64,000 bases of DNA from Flectobacillus sp. BAB-3569. GTDB taxonomy: Bacteria; Bacteroidota; Bacteroidia; Cytophagales; Spirosomataceae. Below, in pieces: positions 1-9,172 of this stretch. How positions within the stretch are numbered: position 1 is the stretch's first letter; each line of letters starts with the position of its first letter. The stretch covers positions 124,001 to 188,000 of the forward strand of contig NZ_NJFZ01000022.1 in assembly GCF_002270355.1 (NCBI RefSeq). The letters run 5' to 3'. The notes below the pieces were generated by a model, which made no database searches, was not told where the DNA came from, and saw nothing but the letters and a program-made list of their open reading frames with translations. A program made the translations under genes and the position numbers.

Positions 1-908
1 TGTTCAGCATATACTTGGAAATCGTCAGTCAACGCTTCACCAAAAGCAACTGCTTTAGCAGCGATTACGTGCTCCAAAGGACCACCTTGAGTTCCTGGGA
101 ATACAGCACCGTCTAAACAAGCAGACATTGTTTTCAAATCACCTTTCAATGTTTTGAAACCGAATGGGTTTTCAAAATCCTGACCCATCATAATCAAACC
201 ACCACGAGGCCCACGCAACGTTTTGTGCGTTGTTGTAGAAACGATATGGCAATGTTGCATTGGGTTATTCAACAAACCTTTTGCAATCAAAGCAGAAGGG
301 TGAGAAATATCTGCCAACAACAAAGCACCTACTTGGTCAGCGATGTTACGCAAACGAGCATAATCCCAGTCACGAGAATACGCAGATGCACCACAGATAA
401 TCAATCTTGGACGCTCTTTCAAGGCTGTAGCTTCTACTTTGTCCCAGTCGATCAAACCTGTTTCTTCTTCTACACCATAAAAGAATGGTTGGAAGTATTT
501 ACCTGAAAAGTTTACTGGAGAACCATGAGAAAGGTGACCTCCGTGTGCAAGGTTGAAACCTAGGATTTTGTCGCCAGGGTTCAAGAAAGACAAAAATACG
601 GCTGCATTAGCTTGTGCACCAGAGTGAGGTTGCACGTTAGCCCAAGTAGCACCAAAAAGAGCTTTGGCACGTTCGATAGCGATATTTTCGATTTGGTCAA
701 CTACTTCGCAACCACCATAGTAACGTTTGCCTGGAAGACCTTCTGCATATTTGTTGGTAAGCACAGAGCCTTGTGCTTCCATTACTTGCTTAGATGTGAA
801 GTTTTCAGAAGCAATCAATTCGATACCAAATTCTTGGCGGTGTGCTTCTTGGTTAATCAAGTTAAAAATTTCAGTATCTCTTTCGAGCGTGAAAGTTGCT
901 GTTGCCAT
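1..908 (-). CDS. glyA: Serine hydroxymethyltransferase (5' part, runs off the window)
   Basis: Catalyses the PLP-dependent interconversion of serine plus tetrahydrofolate with glycine plus 5,10-methylene-THF, the main cytosolic source of one-carbon units. The first 302 residues are present and begin [20 protein letters not shown]. Recognisable SHMT signatures are IELIASENF (about 29-37), the [13 protein letters not shown] stretch (about 54-66), D200 and H203 of the cofactor pocket, and the Schiff-base lysine K229 in [13 protein letters not shown]. The C-terminal part lies beyond the left window edge. The ATG at 906-908 gives the normal family N-terminus. The reading is open with no breaks. 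Identification is secure. Confidence 0.96.
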   Translation of the reverse strand, partial: MATATFTLERDTEIFNLINQEAHRQEFGIELIASENFTSKQVMEAQGSVLTNKYAEGLPGKRYYGGCEVVDQIENIAIERAKALFGATWANVQPHSGAQANAAVFLSFLNPGDKILGFNLAHGGHLSHGSPVNFSGKYFQPFFYGVEEETGLIDWDKVEATALKERPRLIICGASAYSRDWDYARLRNIADQVGALLLADISHPSALIAKGLLNNPMQHCHIVSTTTHKTLRGPRGGLIMMGQDFENPFGFKTLKGDLKTMSACLDGAVFPGTQGGPLEHVIAAKAVAFGEALTDDFQVYAE

Positions 909-1277
909 TTCGCAAATTGTGATTGAATAATTGTGAGGTTGGTTTTGTATTAACAAATCATTAAATAATGATAAAAACCAAGCGTTTCTTGTATTAACAC
1001 AGTAAAAATACTCTTAAAAAATGGATTGTGAAAACATTTTTTTACGCTTATCAGGCAATTTTTCAATTAGCCTTAGTCTCGCAACCCTTTATTTTTCAGG
1101 TTATTAGTAGAAAGTTTTAATTTCCTGAAAAAGTAAAAAGATTAAGTACTGGCAAAGAAGAGATTAGGTGTTTTTACTAGACTGAATTTAGTGATTGAGC
1201 GAATGAGTGATTATTTTAAAATGAGTTTTATGGATAGAGACGCAATGCTTCAACCTCTGAATTCCAATAAACAAGAG
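909..1277. other. Intergenic region, leader of glyA and partial repeat
   Basis: No gene seen. The first part is the AT-rich upstream region of glyA. From about 1188 to 1252 it carries a partial, terminator-less copy of the composite repeat found at 18648, 29891, 48922 and 61307 (shared words TGAGTGATTATTTT and TAGAGACGCAATG). Confidence 0.6.
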
Positions 1278-1739
1278 TTACAAGAATAATGGACTTCGAT
1301 ATTGATAGAGTTCCACTCGAATATGTAATTTCCCTATTTGAGACTTCTTATATGGAGCTTTAAGAGCTTCTTGAGGGATTAATACAATATTGTAAAGGTC
1401 AACTGGCGCTAAACTGTCTTCTGTGATAATTTCTTTTCTGATTTTGCCTTTTTTTAGGGCTACAAATGGATTTTGGATGTATGATTTACCCCAATCCTCC
1501 TTTCTTTCATACCAACGTGAATCATCAGCATAATAAATGACTGACAATAAGGCATCATTTTCCAAATATCCTTCAATTGTTATTTTATGTAAACTCGCGC
1601 GAAATGGCGTATTTACACTAGAACACGTGATGCCTCCATCCATTTCATAAATATCAAAATCCCATACTCTCTGCAAGGTAAAATGCCTGATGACAAAAAA
1701 TGAGATAAGAAGCCCAATGCCTAAAAGTACTTTTTTCAT
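1278..1739 (-). CDS. Hypothetical membrane-anchored or exported protein, 153 aa
   Basis: Family not recognised. The protein starts with MKKVLLGIGLLISFFVIRHF, a positively charged start followed by one hydrophobic segment (about residues 4-20) that could be an uncleaved anchor or signal peptide. The remainder is a soluble domain of about 125 residues with alternating hydrophobic and charged residues, consistent with beta structure, and no catalytic motif I can name. It has no close co-directional neighbour: glyA on the same strand begins 370 bases downstream, and the upstream side faces the plus-strand tandem pair. It is real by length, start context and codon use; function is unknown. Confidence 0.6.
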   Translation of the reverse strand: MKKVLLGIGLLISFFVIRHFTLQRVWDFDIYEMDGGITCSSVNTPFRASLHKITIEGYLENDALLSVIYYADDSRWYERKEDWGKSYIQNPFVALKKGKIRKEIITEDSLAPVDLYNIVLIPQEALKAPYKKSQIGKLHIRVELYQYRSPLFL

Positions 1740-1840
1740 GTTGTTGTAGAAATTAAATTTATGTTAGCTAGTTTATTAAGAACTAAAGTTTGTTTACTTG
1801 TCCCTATCTTCACAATTATGCCAGTGACAAATGGAATGAT

Positions 1841-1892
1841 AAAGTTATAAACTTTTGAAAGAATAGGTCAAAGTCACAGACTTGAACCAGTT
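1841..1892. repeat. Two-hairpin intergenic repeat, copy 1
   Basis: A short palindrome (AAAGTTATAAACTTT, 1841-1855) is followed by a second inverted repeat (1866-1888, arms ending GACTTGAACC). The same arrangement recurs at 3538, 21802 and 41593. This copy lies just before the first tandem gene. Confidence 0.7.
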
Positions 1893-1940
1893 GTAATATA
1901 GTCTACAGAGAATTAAACCATAGACCCCAAAGTTAAAGTC

Positions 1941-2672
1941 ATGAAGATATATATTTCAGAAGGTAGGTGTTCAGATTCCTTCTTAGAAAAAGTCGAATCA
2001 TTTGTCGTTCCTATTATTAAATCGGAAGTTGGTCCCCATGTTAAAGAATCACTTTTGTGGATAGGGTTATATATTCGTAAAAGCGATGTTAATAATTCAA
2101 TATACCACTTTTGCATGATTGACGTGTTAGTTGCAAAAGCCGCATTGAGAATCTGGGATGTAGAGCTTCACTGGCGTTCATCAGATGGCAGTATTGTATT
2201 AGCTTCTGATGATGTCGCAGACAAAGAAATCAGCTTTTGGATTGAAAATATGCCATCACAAGAACGATTACAGCAGGTTGTTGAACGTAACGAATATATG
2301 TGGAAACGTTCTACTAAAGAAGCGACAGTAGACAAAAAGCTCTATCGGTTTAAGATTCGGGAAATGGGCTGGTTTGGTTCTTCATTTCCAGATATTGGCA
2401 TTAGGATAAAGACCCCTGTAAACATCGAAATTTTAGCTGAATTTATCGGAAATGCCATTGAATCGTATAATCAAAAAAGTTTGTTAAAAGATGATTCTGA
2501 TGAAAATGACATGACTAACTTAGGCTTAATCCATAATTTCAGCTATGAAAAGAGAAAGAAAAACGTCTATCTCTTCACACTTGATATGGGTTCAGCACTT
2601 GATGGGGTAGATGCGATTTTACAAGCACTAAATGATTCAGATTTTGAGATTGCATTAATCACGTTGGAATAG
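1941..2672 (+). CDS. Unknown 243-aa protein, tandem paralogue 1
   Basis: Family not recognised. No signal peptide or membrane segment is visible; it looks cytosolic. Conserved landmarks shared with the next gene are LHWRS.DG (about 75-83), DKEISFWIENMPSQE (about 96-110), and from DKKLYRF near residue 130 onward an almost identical C-terminal half with FGSSFPDIGIRIKT and LDMGSALDGVDAILQAL. The N-terminal about 90 residues differ much more between copies. The gene is flanked by a hairpin repeat and preceded by a leader (GTCTACAGAGAATTAAA) that is also duplicated before the second copy. Duplicated small cytosolic proteins with a variable half resemble immunity-protein cassettes, but no toxin gene is adjacent, so that role is only a guess. 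Confidence 0.7.
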   Translation: MKIYISEGRCSDSFLEKVESFVVPIIKSEVGPHVKESLLWIGLYIRKSDVNNSIYHFCMIDVLVAKAALRIWDVELHWRSSDGSIVLASDDVADKEISFWIENMPSQERLQQVVERNEYMWKRSTKEATVDKKLYRFKIREMGWFGSSFPDIGIRIKTPVNIEILAEFIGNAIESYNQKSLLKDDSDENDMTNLGLIHNFSYEKRKKNVYLFTLDMGSALDGVDAILQALNDSDFEIALITLE

Positions 2673-2775
2673 GATCTTTTCCAATTATTTATACAAAAAC
2701 AATATAGTGTGGCGACACCTGTTCCAGTTAATACAGTCTACAGAGAATTAAAGCAAAGCCCACAATGTTAAAATC

Positions 2776-3507
2776 ATGAAAATAAATATTTCAGAAGGTA
2801 AGTATTCAGAATCATTCTTTAAAAAAGTAGAGTCATTTTTAAAGATTTATTTAAAGTCTGAATTTTCAGTACACATGAATACTTCATTACTATGGATTGG
2901 TTGTTATACTCCAACAATTGATAAAGATAGCTTTTATTACTATAAATCATTGTCAATAGGTATTGATAAAACAGCTTACAGTCTGGTATCAGATGTACAA
3001 CTTCACTGGCGTTCACCAGATGGCAATATTATATTACCTTCTGATGATGTAACAGACAAAGAGATCAGTTTTTGGATTGAAAATATGCCATCACAAGAAC
3101 AATTAAAAAAGATAATTGAGCGTAATGAGTATTTGTGGAAACGTCCTTCTAAAGAAGCTATGATAGACAAAAAGCTCTATCGGTTTAAGATTCGGGAAAT
3201 GGGCTGGTTTGGTTCTTCATTTCCAGATATTGGCATTAGGATAAAGACCACTGTAAACATCGAAATTTTAGCTGAATTTATCGGGAATACCATTGAATCG
3301 TATAATCAAAAAAGCCTTCTAAAAGATGATTCTGATGAAAATGACATGACTAACTTAGGCTTAGTCCATAATTTCAGCTATGAAAAGAGAAAGAAAAACG
3401 TCTATCTCTTCACACTTGATATGGGTTCTGCACTTGACGGGGTAGATGCGATTTTGCAAGCACTAAATAAATCAGATTTTGAGATTGAATTAATCACTTT
3501 GGGGTAA
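2776..3507 (+). CDS. Unknown 243-aa protein, tandem paralogue 2
   Basis: Second copy of the preceding gene, exactly the same length and 103 bases downstream on the same strand. The C-terminal half from DKKLYRFKIREMG to the end differs from copy 1 at only a handful of residues, and the DNA there is nearly identical. The N-terminal half retains MKI.ISEG, ESF, LLWIG and LHWRS but is otherwise diverged. A fragment of the repeat (GTTCCAGTTAATACAGTC, 2721-2738) and the duplicated leader separate the two genes, as expected from tandem duplication. A terminator hairpin follows at 3595-3645. Function unknown; no domain recognised. Confidence 0.7.
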   Translation: MKINISEGKYSESFFKKVESFLKIYLKSEFSVHMNTSLLWIGCYTPTIDKDSFYYYKSLSIGIDKTAYSLVSDVQLHWRSPDGNIILPSDDVTDKEISFWIENMPSQEQLKKIIERNEYLWKRPSKEAMIDKKLYRFKIREMGWFGSSFPDIGIRIKTTVNIEILAEFIGNTIESYNQKSLLKDDSDENDMTNLGLVHNFSYEKRKKNVYLFTLDMGSALDGVDAILQALNKSDFEIELITLG

Positions 3508-3537
3508 AGAAATTCTTCCTAACGTCTAGCTCACGGT

Positions 3538-3590
3538 AAAGTTATAAACTTTTGAAAAAATAGGTTCAAGTCGCAGACTTGAACCAGTGA
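3538..3590. repeat. Two-hairpin intergenic repeat, copy 2
   Basis: AAAGTTATAAACTTTT is followed by a perfect 10-base inverted repeat: GGTTCAAGTC (3563-3572), 3-base loop, GACTTGAACC (3576-3585). Direct-repeat partner of the copy at 1841, so the two copies bracket the tandem gene pair. Confidence 0.75.
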
Positions 3591-3594
3591 TAAA

Positions 3595-3645
3595 AAAAGC
3601 ACACTAGATATGACAACTTTTATCTGTCGTATCCAGTGCGCTTTT
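3595..3645. terminator. Bidirectional terminator hairpin
   Basis: AAAAGCACACTAGATA (3595-3610) pairs with TATCCAGTGCGCTTTT (3630-3645) with two mismatches. It sits between the convergent ends of the tandem pair (plus) and the GH3 gene (minus), with A/T runs on both sides. Confidence 0.7.
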
Positions 3646-3733
3646 ACAATTATATCAAAATGGAGGTTTATTGCATTTTCAAATCGTCACATCATCAAAT
3701 TTTCAAATCCACAAATCCTCTTATTTTCAAATC

Positions 3734-6700
3734 TTATTTCTTAATGCCTCGTTTGATGGCATCGTAGATTACCTCATTGATATTGGTTCTAACATTGAGG
3801 TCTGACAATTTGGAGTTGTTGCGTGTAGGATATACACGGTTGGCTAAGAATACATACACCAGTTGATTGTCGGGGTCAACCCAAGTATAAGTTCCTGTAA
3901 AACCTGAGTGTCCAAAGCTCGAAGCTGGGGCACTTGGAGCAGCACTAATGCCTGGCTTTTTGCGGTCGGGCTTATCGAAGCCAATGCCACGACGACTATT
4001 TTCTGCTACACTGAATGGATAGCTTGTCCATTCGTTCAAAGTACTTTCTTTGATAAAACGCTTACCTCCATAATATCCTTTTTGCAAATACATCTGCATC
4101 AATTTTGCCAAATCGTTGGCATTTCCAAACAAACCTGCGTGTCCCGAAATACCGTTGAGCATAGCAGCACCTTCATCATGTACTCGTCCATGGATGAGTG
4201 TTTTACGGAAAAGGGAGTCATATTCTGTTGGTACAATTCTGTTTAAATCATAATGCAAGCGAGCATTGTAAGTCAACGTAGTAGCACCCAATGGTTGGTA
4301 GAAAGTATCTTTCAAGAAAGATTCCCAATCTTTACCAGTTAGACGAGGAATGATTTGTGGATACATATAGTACGACAAATCTGAGTAGACATATTCTTTT
4401 TTCTCACGCAAGGGCGAATCTTCAATCGCCTTATAAAGCACATTGTGGTAATCTTTATGAATCCAAAGGTTTTCAGCTACTTGGATAGAATAATCATTAG
4501 ATTTTTCAGCAGCAAAAGTATGGTGCTTCCAAATGGTTGGCTGTGTCGCGATATTCACACATTCTGCCCAAAGTTTTTTGTCAGACTGTATTGCTTTTTC
4601 GATACGAGCATAAGCTTTTTTACGACTGAAGAGTTTTTCCCAGAACGTAATTTTATATCCTTCTGGATATCCGTGTGCAGCAATTTTATCTTGATATACT
4701 TTGCTTGCCAATAACATTTTGGTAGAGTCAATACAATCTTGCCAGAAAGGAATCCATGCTCTTAGGCGTGCTTGGTGCGTCAAAATATCTTTATACACCA
4801 AGCCAGATTTATTGGAATTTTTCCAGTCTGGAATCATATCACCCATGGTACTGCTCAAAGAGAATTTACCTTCATCGCTCATACGCATCATCGCGGCTAC
4901 TGAGGTACTAATTTTGGTAACCGAAGCCAAGTCATACAAATCAGTTAAAGCTACCTTTTGATTTCCTTCATAGGTATGTTTTCCATAAGCTTTATGGAAA
5001 ATTACTTTACCATTTTTAGCGACTAAAACCACCGCACCTGGCGTTGCCTTACGGTCGATAGCTGTCGTTACAATTGAATCAATGCGAGCACCCAAATATT
5101 TTGAATCAATCCCTACAGCCTCTGGAACAGTATATTCAAAACGCTGAAGAGCTTTGGTCGTAATACCATCATTGTATTTGAACGCAGTATTTACTGTCAC
5201 AGGAAGTTTACCTGTAATAGGAGTAGCTCCGAATATGGCTTGTGCTGCAGCTTCTTGTGTAAAAGGTGTTTCTTGGAACGTTTGAACCAAAGCTGCCGCA
5301 TTTTCCAAGTTTTCAAATTTCCCTAATGTATAAGGATTCGAGAAAAGCGTGATGATGGTTTTGGCATTGCTAAATCTCTTTACTAACTCCTGTGTTTTAG
5401 GTAGGATATTATAATTTTTAGCAGGGCGAATATTTTGCCCATTCACACCCATAATTACCAAGTTGTACGATTTGAGTGCCTCCTCAACTTTGGCAATTGT
5501 ACTATCAGCCGAGTTTTCGTCTAAGTTAAAATGTTCTACAGCCGTGTAATTGCCTAACATTTTTTGGAAATCCGTTACAGGTTTTGAGCCAAAAGCAGGT
5601 GTTCCAATAACCAATGAGGCAATTTTTAAGGTATCAAGGTTCTGTAAAGGAATAAGATCTTTTTTGTTACGAAGTAAAGTAACCGTATTAATAGCCAACT
5701 GACGATTGAGCAAATCTGAAAAACGAGGATTTAGGTCATCAATCAAGTTTTTGGTATCAATCGCTTTGTACTTATCTAGCCCAGCCCATGATTTAGCCAA
5801 TAGGATTCTTTTTACACGTTCGTCGATATCAGCTTGAGAGATTTCGCCACTTAAAAGAGCTTTTTTGATGGCATTAAATGCCGCAGGAACATCCACAAAT
5901 GTTTCAAGAATATCATTTCCTGCAAGAATGGCTTTTACGTTGGCGGTTCCTTCAGGGAAAAACTTTACGGCTCCTTGCATATCCATGGCGTCCGTAAATA
6001 CTAAACCTTTGAAATTTAATTCTTTACGTAATAAATCCGTAATGACTTTTCTTGACAGCGTCGAAGCTAAGTTTTTGGTGGTATCCAAAGCAGGAATATT
6101 TAGGTGCGCTACCATAACTCCCTGTAAACCATTTTTGATAAGTTCACGATAAGGATACAGTTCCAAAGAATCTAATCGAGTACGATTATGATTAATCAAA
6201 GGCAAATCGTAGTGAGAATCAGTACCAGTATCACCATGCCCAGGAAAGTGCTTCGCAGAAGTAATAACCCCTCCACGTTGTAAGCCTTTCATGTAAGCAA
6301 TGGCTTTTTGCGTTACTTGATATTTGTTTTCGCCGAATGAGCGGAAGTTGATAACAGGGTTGTTGGGATTATTATTTATATCAACAACTGGCGCATAATT
6401 TACATGTACACCAATACGCTTACACTGAAGTGCAATTTGATAACCCATTTCTTCGAGTAGCTGGGTATTGCCTTGCATGGCCCCTAAAGCCATCTGATAG
6501 GGAAAACGCGTTGTACTGTCGAGACGCATACTTAAGCCCCATTCCAAGTCCATGCCAATGAGCATAGGTACTTTAGCCATCGCTTGTAGCTTATTGACTA
6601 ATATGGCTTGTTTGCTAGGGTTTCCAGCGAAGAATACTAATCCACCCACGTGATAATCTTTTACGATTTGGTTGAGGCGAGTCGTATCATAAGTAGCGTT

Positions 6701-6877
6701 GTAATTAGCACGAGGCATCATCAATTGACCAATCTTTTGGTCAACTGTCAGCGTTTTAAATACAGAATCTACCCATTTTTGATTGGCATTCGGAAAAAGC
6801 TCTGATTGAGCCAAAGCCCCCGAACTTGCCAAACCAAGGATAGCTAAGGTTTTGATGAAGTAATGCGTTATTTTCAT
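3734..6877 (-). CDS. Secreted GH3 (NagZ-type) / beta-lactamase-like serine hydrolase fusion
   Basis: A fusion of a glycoside hydrolase family 3 domain and a class C beta-lactamase-like serine hydrolase, 1047 residues from the chosen ATG at 6877. That start is preferred over the upstream in-frame ATG at 6970 because it gives a clean signal peptide (MKITHYFIKTLAILGLASSG, cleavage after ALA). The GH3 domain (about 40-400) has the NagZ signature KHFPGHGDTGTDSH and the nucleophile-like FTDAMDMQG, implying beta-N-acetylglucosaminidase action on muropeptides or chitin-type sugars. The C-terminal half (about 640-1040) has ASVTK (SxxK), YSD (YxN-type) and HSG (KTG-type) boxes of penicillin-binding esterases. 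The periplasmic location and a peptidoglycan role are inferred. A frameshifted paralogue lies at 49579. Confidence 0.92.
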   Translation of the reverse strand: MKITHYFIKTLAILGLASSGALAQSELFPNANQKWVDSVFKTLTVDQKIGQLMMPRANYNATYDTTRLNQIVKDYHVGGLVFFAGNPSKQAILVNKLQAMAKVPMLIGMDLEWGLSMRLDSTTRFPYQMALGAMQGNTQLLEEMGYQIALQCKRIGVHVNYAPVVDINNNPNNPVINFRSFGENKYQVTQKAIAYMKGLQRGGVITSAKHFPGHGDTGTDSHYDLPLINHNRTRLDSLELYPYRELIKNGLQGVMVAHLNIPALDTTKNLASTLSRKVITDLLRKELNFKGLVFTDAMDMQGAVKFFPEGTANVKAILAGNDILETFVDVPAAFNAIKKALLSGEISQADIDERVKRILLAKSWAGLDKYKAIDTKNLIDDLNPRFSDLLNRQLAINTVTLLRNKKDLIPLQNLDTLKIASLVIGTPAFGSKPVTDFQKMLGNYTAVEHFNLDENSADSTIAKVEEALKSYNLVIMGVNGQNIRPAKNYNILPKTQELVKRFSNAKTIITLFSNPYTLGKFENLENAAALVQTFQETPFTQEAAAQAIFGATPITGKLPVTVNTAFKYNDGITTKALQRFEYTVPEAVGIDSKYLGARIDSIVTTAIDRKATPGAVVLVAKNGKVIFHKAYGKHTYEGNQKVALTDLYDLASVTKISTSVAAMMRMSDEGKFSLSSTMGDMIPDWKNSNKSGLVYKDILTHQARLRAWIPFWQDCIDSTKMLLASKVYQDKIAAHGYPEGYKITFWEKLFSRKKAYARIEKAIQSDKKLWAECVNIATQPTIWKHHTFAAEKSNDYSIQVAENLWIHKDYHNVLYKAIEDSPLREKKEYVYSDLSYYMYPQIIPRLTGKDWESFLKDTFYQPLGATTLTYNARLHYDLNRIVPTEYDSLFRKTLIHGRVHDEGAAMLNGISGHAGLFGNANDLAKLMQMYLQKGYYGGKRFIKESTLNEWTSYPFSVAENSRRGIGFDKPDRKKPGISAAPSAPASSFGHSGFTGTYTWVDPDNQLVYVFLANRVYPTRNNSKLSDLNVRTNINEVIYDAIKRGIKK

Positions 6878-7137
6878 TAAGCGTTTCAAAGGTTGATTGA
6901 ATATGCAAGATAAGCATTTTTTGAGGGATACGCTTACGGAGTTGTGTGGGAATGAGGTGTAAGCGTTCATAGTTTTTAGCTTTAAACTATCAGCTAAAAG
7001 TTCCAGAGGATTTTATCGCATATCCAGTAAACATTTTGCCTAATACTTGCGGCATATGGGCTAAAGCCAAATTTGCCATTTTCTGTTAATTATACAAAAT
7101 CTATAATATTACTCTAGTAAATAAGCGTATCCTGACC

Positions 7138-7145
7138 TACCTTTG
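7138..7145 (+). promoter_or_regulatory. Bacteroidota -7 box upstream of the permease
   Basis: TACCTTTG matches the TAnnTTTG -7 consensus 30 bases before the GTG start at 7175. No convincing -33 TTTG at the usual distance. Confidence 0.5.
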
Positions 7146-7174
7146 TAAAATATTATTCAACAAACTAAATCACA

Positions 7175-8635
7175 GTGAAATACATCAAACCCATCGAACA
7201 GCTCATCCAAGAATCGGAGGAGTCTGGCGAAAAAACACTCAAACGTTCTCTTAATGCCTTTCAATTAATTATGCTCGGTTTAGGGGTAATTATTGGAGCG
7301 GGCTTATTTTCACTTACAGGTTTGGCAGCGGCTAATAATGCTGGTCCAGCGGTGACGCTTTCTTTTGTAGTAGCAGCAATAGGCTGTGCTTTTGCAGGCT
7401 TATGTTATGCAGAGTTTGCGGCAATGATTCCTGTTGCGGGTAGTGCTTATACGTATTCGTATGCGACACTCGGCGAATTAGTAGCTTGGATTATCGGTTG
7501 GGATTTGGTGCTAGAGTTCTCTGTTGGAGCGGCTACAGTGGCTATTAGTTGGTCAAACTATCTGGTGAAGTTTTTGGCTTATTATCAACTTTATATTCCT
7601 CCTCAATTAGTACATTCTCCATTCGAAACAGTCACTTTGGCTGATGGACAACAAATTCATGGTTTGTTCAACTTACCTGCGGCTTTAGTAGTGGTGTTTA
7701 TGTCCTTTATTTTGATGCGTGGCACCAAAGGTTCTGCTATTTGGAATGCTATTGTGGTATCGCTCAAAGTGGCGGTGGTACTGGTATTTATTGCTTTGGG
7801 ATGGAATTATGTGCAACCACAAAATTACCAACCTTATATTCCAGCTAACACGGGTATATTTGGTGAATATGGTTGGTCAGGCATTTTGCGTGGTGCAGGT
7901 GTGGTATTTTTTGTGTTTTTAGGATTTGATATTATATCGACAGCCGCACAGGAAACTAAAAACCCACAGCGTAACATGCCTATTGGTATTATTGGTTCTT
8001 TGTTGGTTTGTACCGTTTTATTTGTGCTTTTTGCACACGTGATGACAGGTCTTTCGCATTATACTACTTTCAAAAACAATGCAGCGCCTGTGGCGGTGGC
8101 TATTCAACAAACACCGTATGCTTGGTTATCTCAATTGGTGATTTTAGCTATTTTGGTGGGCTATACCTCTGTAATTCTTGTAGATTTGATGGGGCAGTCA
8201 CGAGTATTTTTTAGTATGTCTAAAGATGGACTTCTCCCTAAAATCTTCTCTGAAGTACATCCCAAATTCCGTACTCCTTGGAAATCAAATATTTTATTCT
8301 GTGTGTTCGTGAGCTTATTTGCGGCTCTTGTTCCTATTGATGTCGTTGGCGAAATGACCAGTATTGGGACGCTATTAGCTTTTGTCGTAGTTTGTGGAGG
8401 GATATTAGTTTTAAGAAAAACGAACCCAGATACTCCACGTTCATTCAAAACGCCATGGGTGCCATTCGTACCAATTATGGGAATATTGACTTGTGTAGGA
8501 ATGATGGCATTCTTGCCATTGGATACGTGGATTCGTTTGATTGTGTGGATGGCAATTGGTATGGTGATTTATTATACTTATGGTCGCAAGAATAGTGTGA
8601 TTCGGAAGAATGCCTCAAAAGCAGATATGGAATAA
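7175..8635 (+). CDS. APC-superfamily amino acid permease (cationic amino acid transporter type)
   Basis: Inner-membrane amino acid transporter, 486 residues with about 12 to 14 hydrophobic segments. The N-terminus SGEKTLKRSLNAFQLIMLGL followed by GVIIGAGLFSLTG is the characteristic first helix of the YfnA/CAT branch of the amino acid-polyamine-organocation superfamily; GSAYTYSYATLGELVAWIIG and FFVFLGFDIISTAAQETKNP are further family signatures. The start is GTG at 7175, which gives the expected short cytosolic N-terminus. It stands alone, divergent from the GH3 fusion gene. Substrate cannot be fixed from sequence; cationic or branched amino acids are typical of the branch. Confidence 0.93.
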   Translation: MKYIKPIEQLIQESEESGEKTLKRSLNAFQLIMLGLGVIIGAGLFSLTGLAAANNAGPAVTLSFVVAAIGCAFAGLCYAEFAAMIPVAGSAYTYSYATLGELVAWIIGWDLVLEFSVGAATVAISWSNYLVKFLAYYQLYIPPQLVHSPFETVTLADGQQIHGLFNLPAALVVVFMSFILMRGTKGSAIWNAIVVSLKVAVVLVFIALGWNYVQPQNYQPYIPANTGIFGEYGWSGILRGAGVVFFVFLGFDIISTAAQETKNPQRNMPIGIIGSLLVCTVLFVLFAHVMTGLSHYTTFKNNAAPVAVAIQQTPYAWLSQLVILAILVGYTSVILVDLMGQSRVFFSMSKDGLLPKIFSEVHPKFRTPWKSNILFCVFVSLFAALVPIDVVGEMTSIGTLLAFVVVCGGILVLRKTNPDTPRSFKTPWVPFVPIMGILTCVGMMAFLPLDTWIRLIVWMAIGMVIYYTYGRKNSVIRKNASKADME

Positions 8636-8640
8636 AATCT

Positions 8641-9078
8641 TCATAGCCTATTACTCAGCGGAATCGTGAAGGATTGATTTGATAAAGTCGAAATAGTGAT
8701 ATTTTTACTAACTGGCTCGTAGTGCTTTCCTTGGGCTGTAATCGTAAAACTAATAGGATGCTGAGCGCTTGGCTTGGCATTTGGCGAAAGTACCAACGAT
8801 AGCAAGTTGCCAGCGGTTTTATGATTTTTACATTCAAGGTCACTGAGTACTAGGTTTTTGTCTGGGCCTAAAATTGAAATGGTTAGATTTTTAGGAAACA
8901 CAATGTTGGGTTGCTCTTCATCTACAAGCTCAATGAGGATTGGAGTATGATAGTTGCTTGTATTATTGGGAAATCGAATATCATTAAACGGATTAATATT
9001 TTGACAACTCGAAAACAAAAGAGGAATCATAAATAATAATAAACCGCTACGGCTTATAGAAGCGATAGACGTTTTCAT
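8641..9078 (-). CDS. Lipoprotein, 145 aa, short paralogue of the next gene
   Basis: Signal peptide with a lipobox (LLFSSC, Cys about residue 26), so probably lipid-anchored. The mature part aligns with the N-terminal about 130 residues of the lipoprotein encoded upstream at 9173-10873: both have the order QxINP, PILIEVD-type start, PxxLTxxIxGPxKxLVxxDL and AGNLLSxVLxxNAxP. The long C-terminal part is absent, so this is either a natural single-domain version or the residue of a partial duplication. It lies downstream of the longer gene on the same strand, separated by a strong terminator. Function unknown. Confidence 0.75.
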   Translation of the reverse strand: MKTSIASISRSGLLLFMIPLLFSSCQNINPFNDIRFPNNTSNYHTPILIELVDEEQPNIVFPKNLTISILGPDKNLVLSDLECKNHKTAGNLLSLVLSPNAKPSAQHPISFTITAQGKHYEPVSKNITISTLSNQSFTIPLSNRL

Positions 9079-9110
9079 GAGTTCAGGTTTTATTTAGTGG
9101 AAAGCGAAAT

Positions 9111-9162
9111 AAACGCCATCAAGTAATAAAGTCCTTGTGAGATTTATTACTTGATGGCGTTT
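9111..9162 (-). terminator. Strong rho-independent terminator
   Basis: Perfect 20-base stem (9111-9130 with 9143-9162, arm AAACGCCATCAAGTAATAAA) and a T run, directly after the 9173-10873 gene on the minus strand. Confidence 0.85.
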
Positions 9163-9172
9163 TTGTATCTAT

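Noticed and set aside
3563-3585. GGTTCAAGTC looks like a tRNA T arm
   Set aside because: It is a perfect 10-base palindrome with a 3-base loop, and there is no acceptor, D or anticodon arm nearby. No tRNA gene was found in the window.
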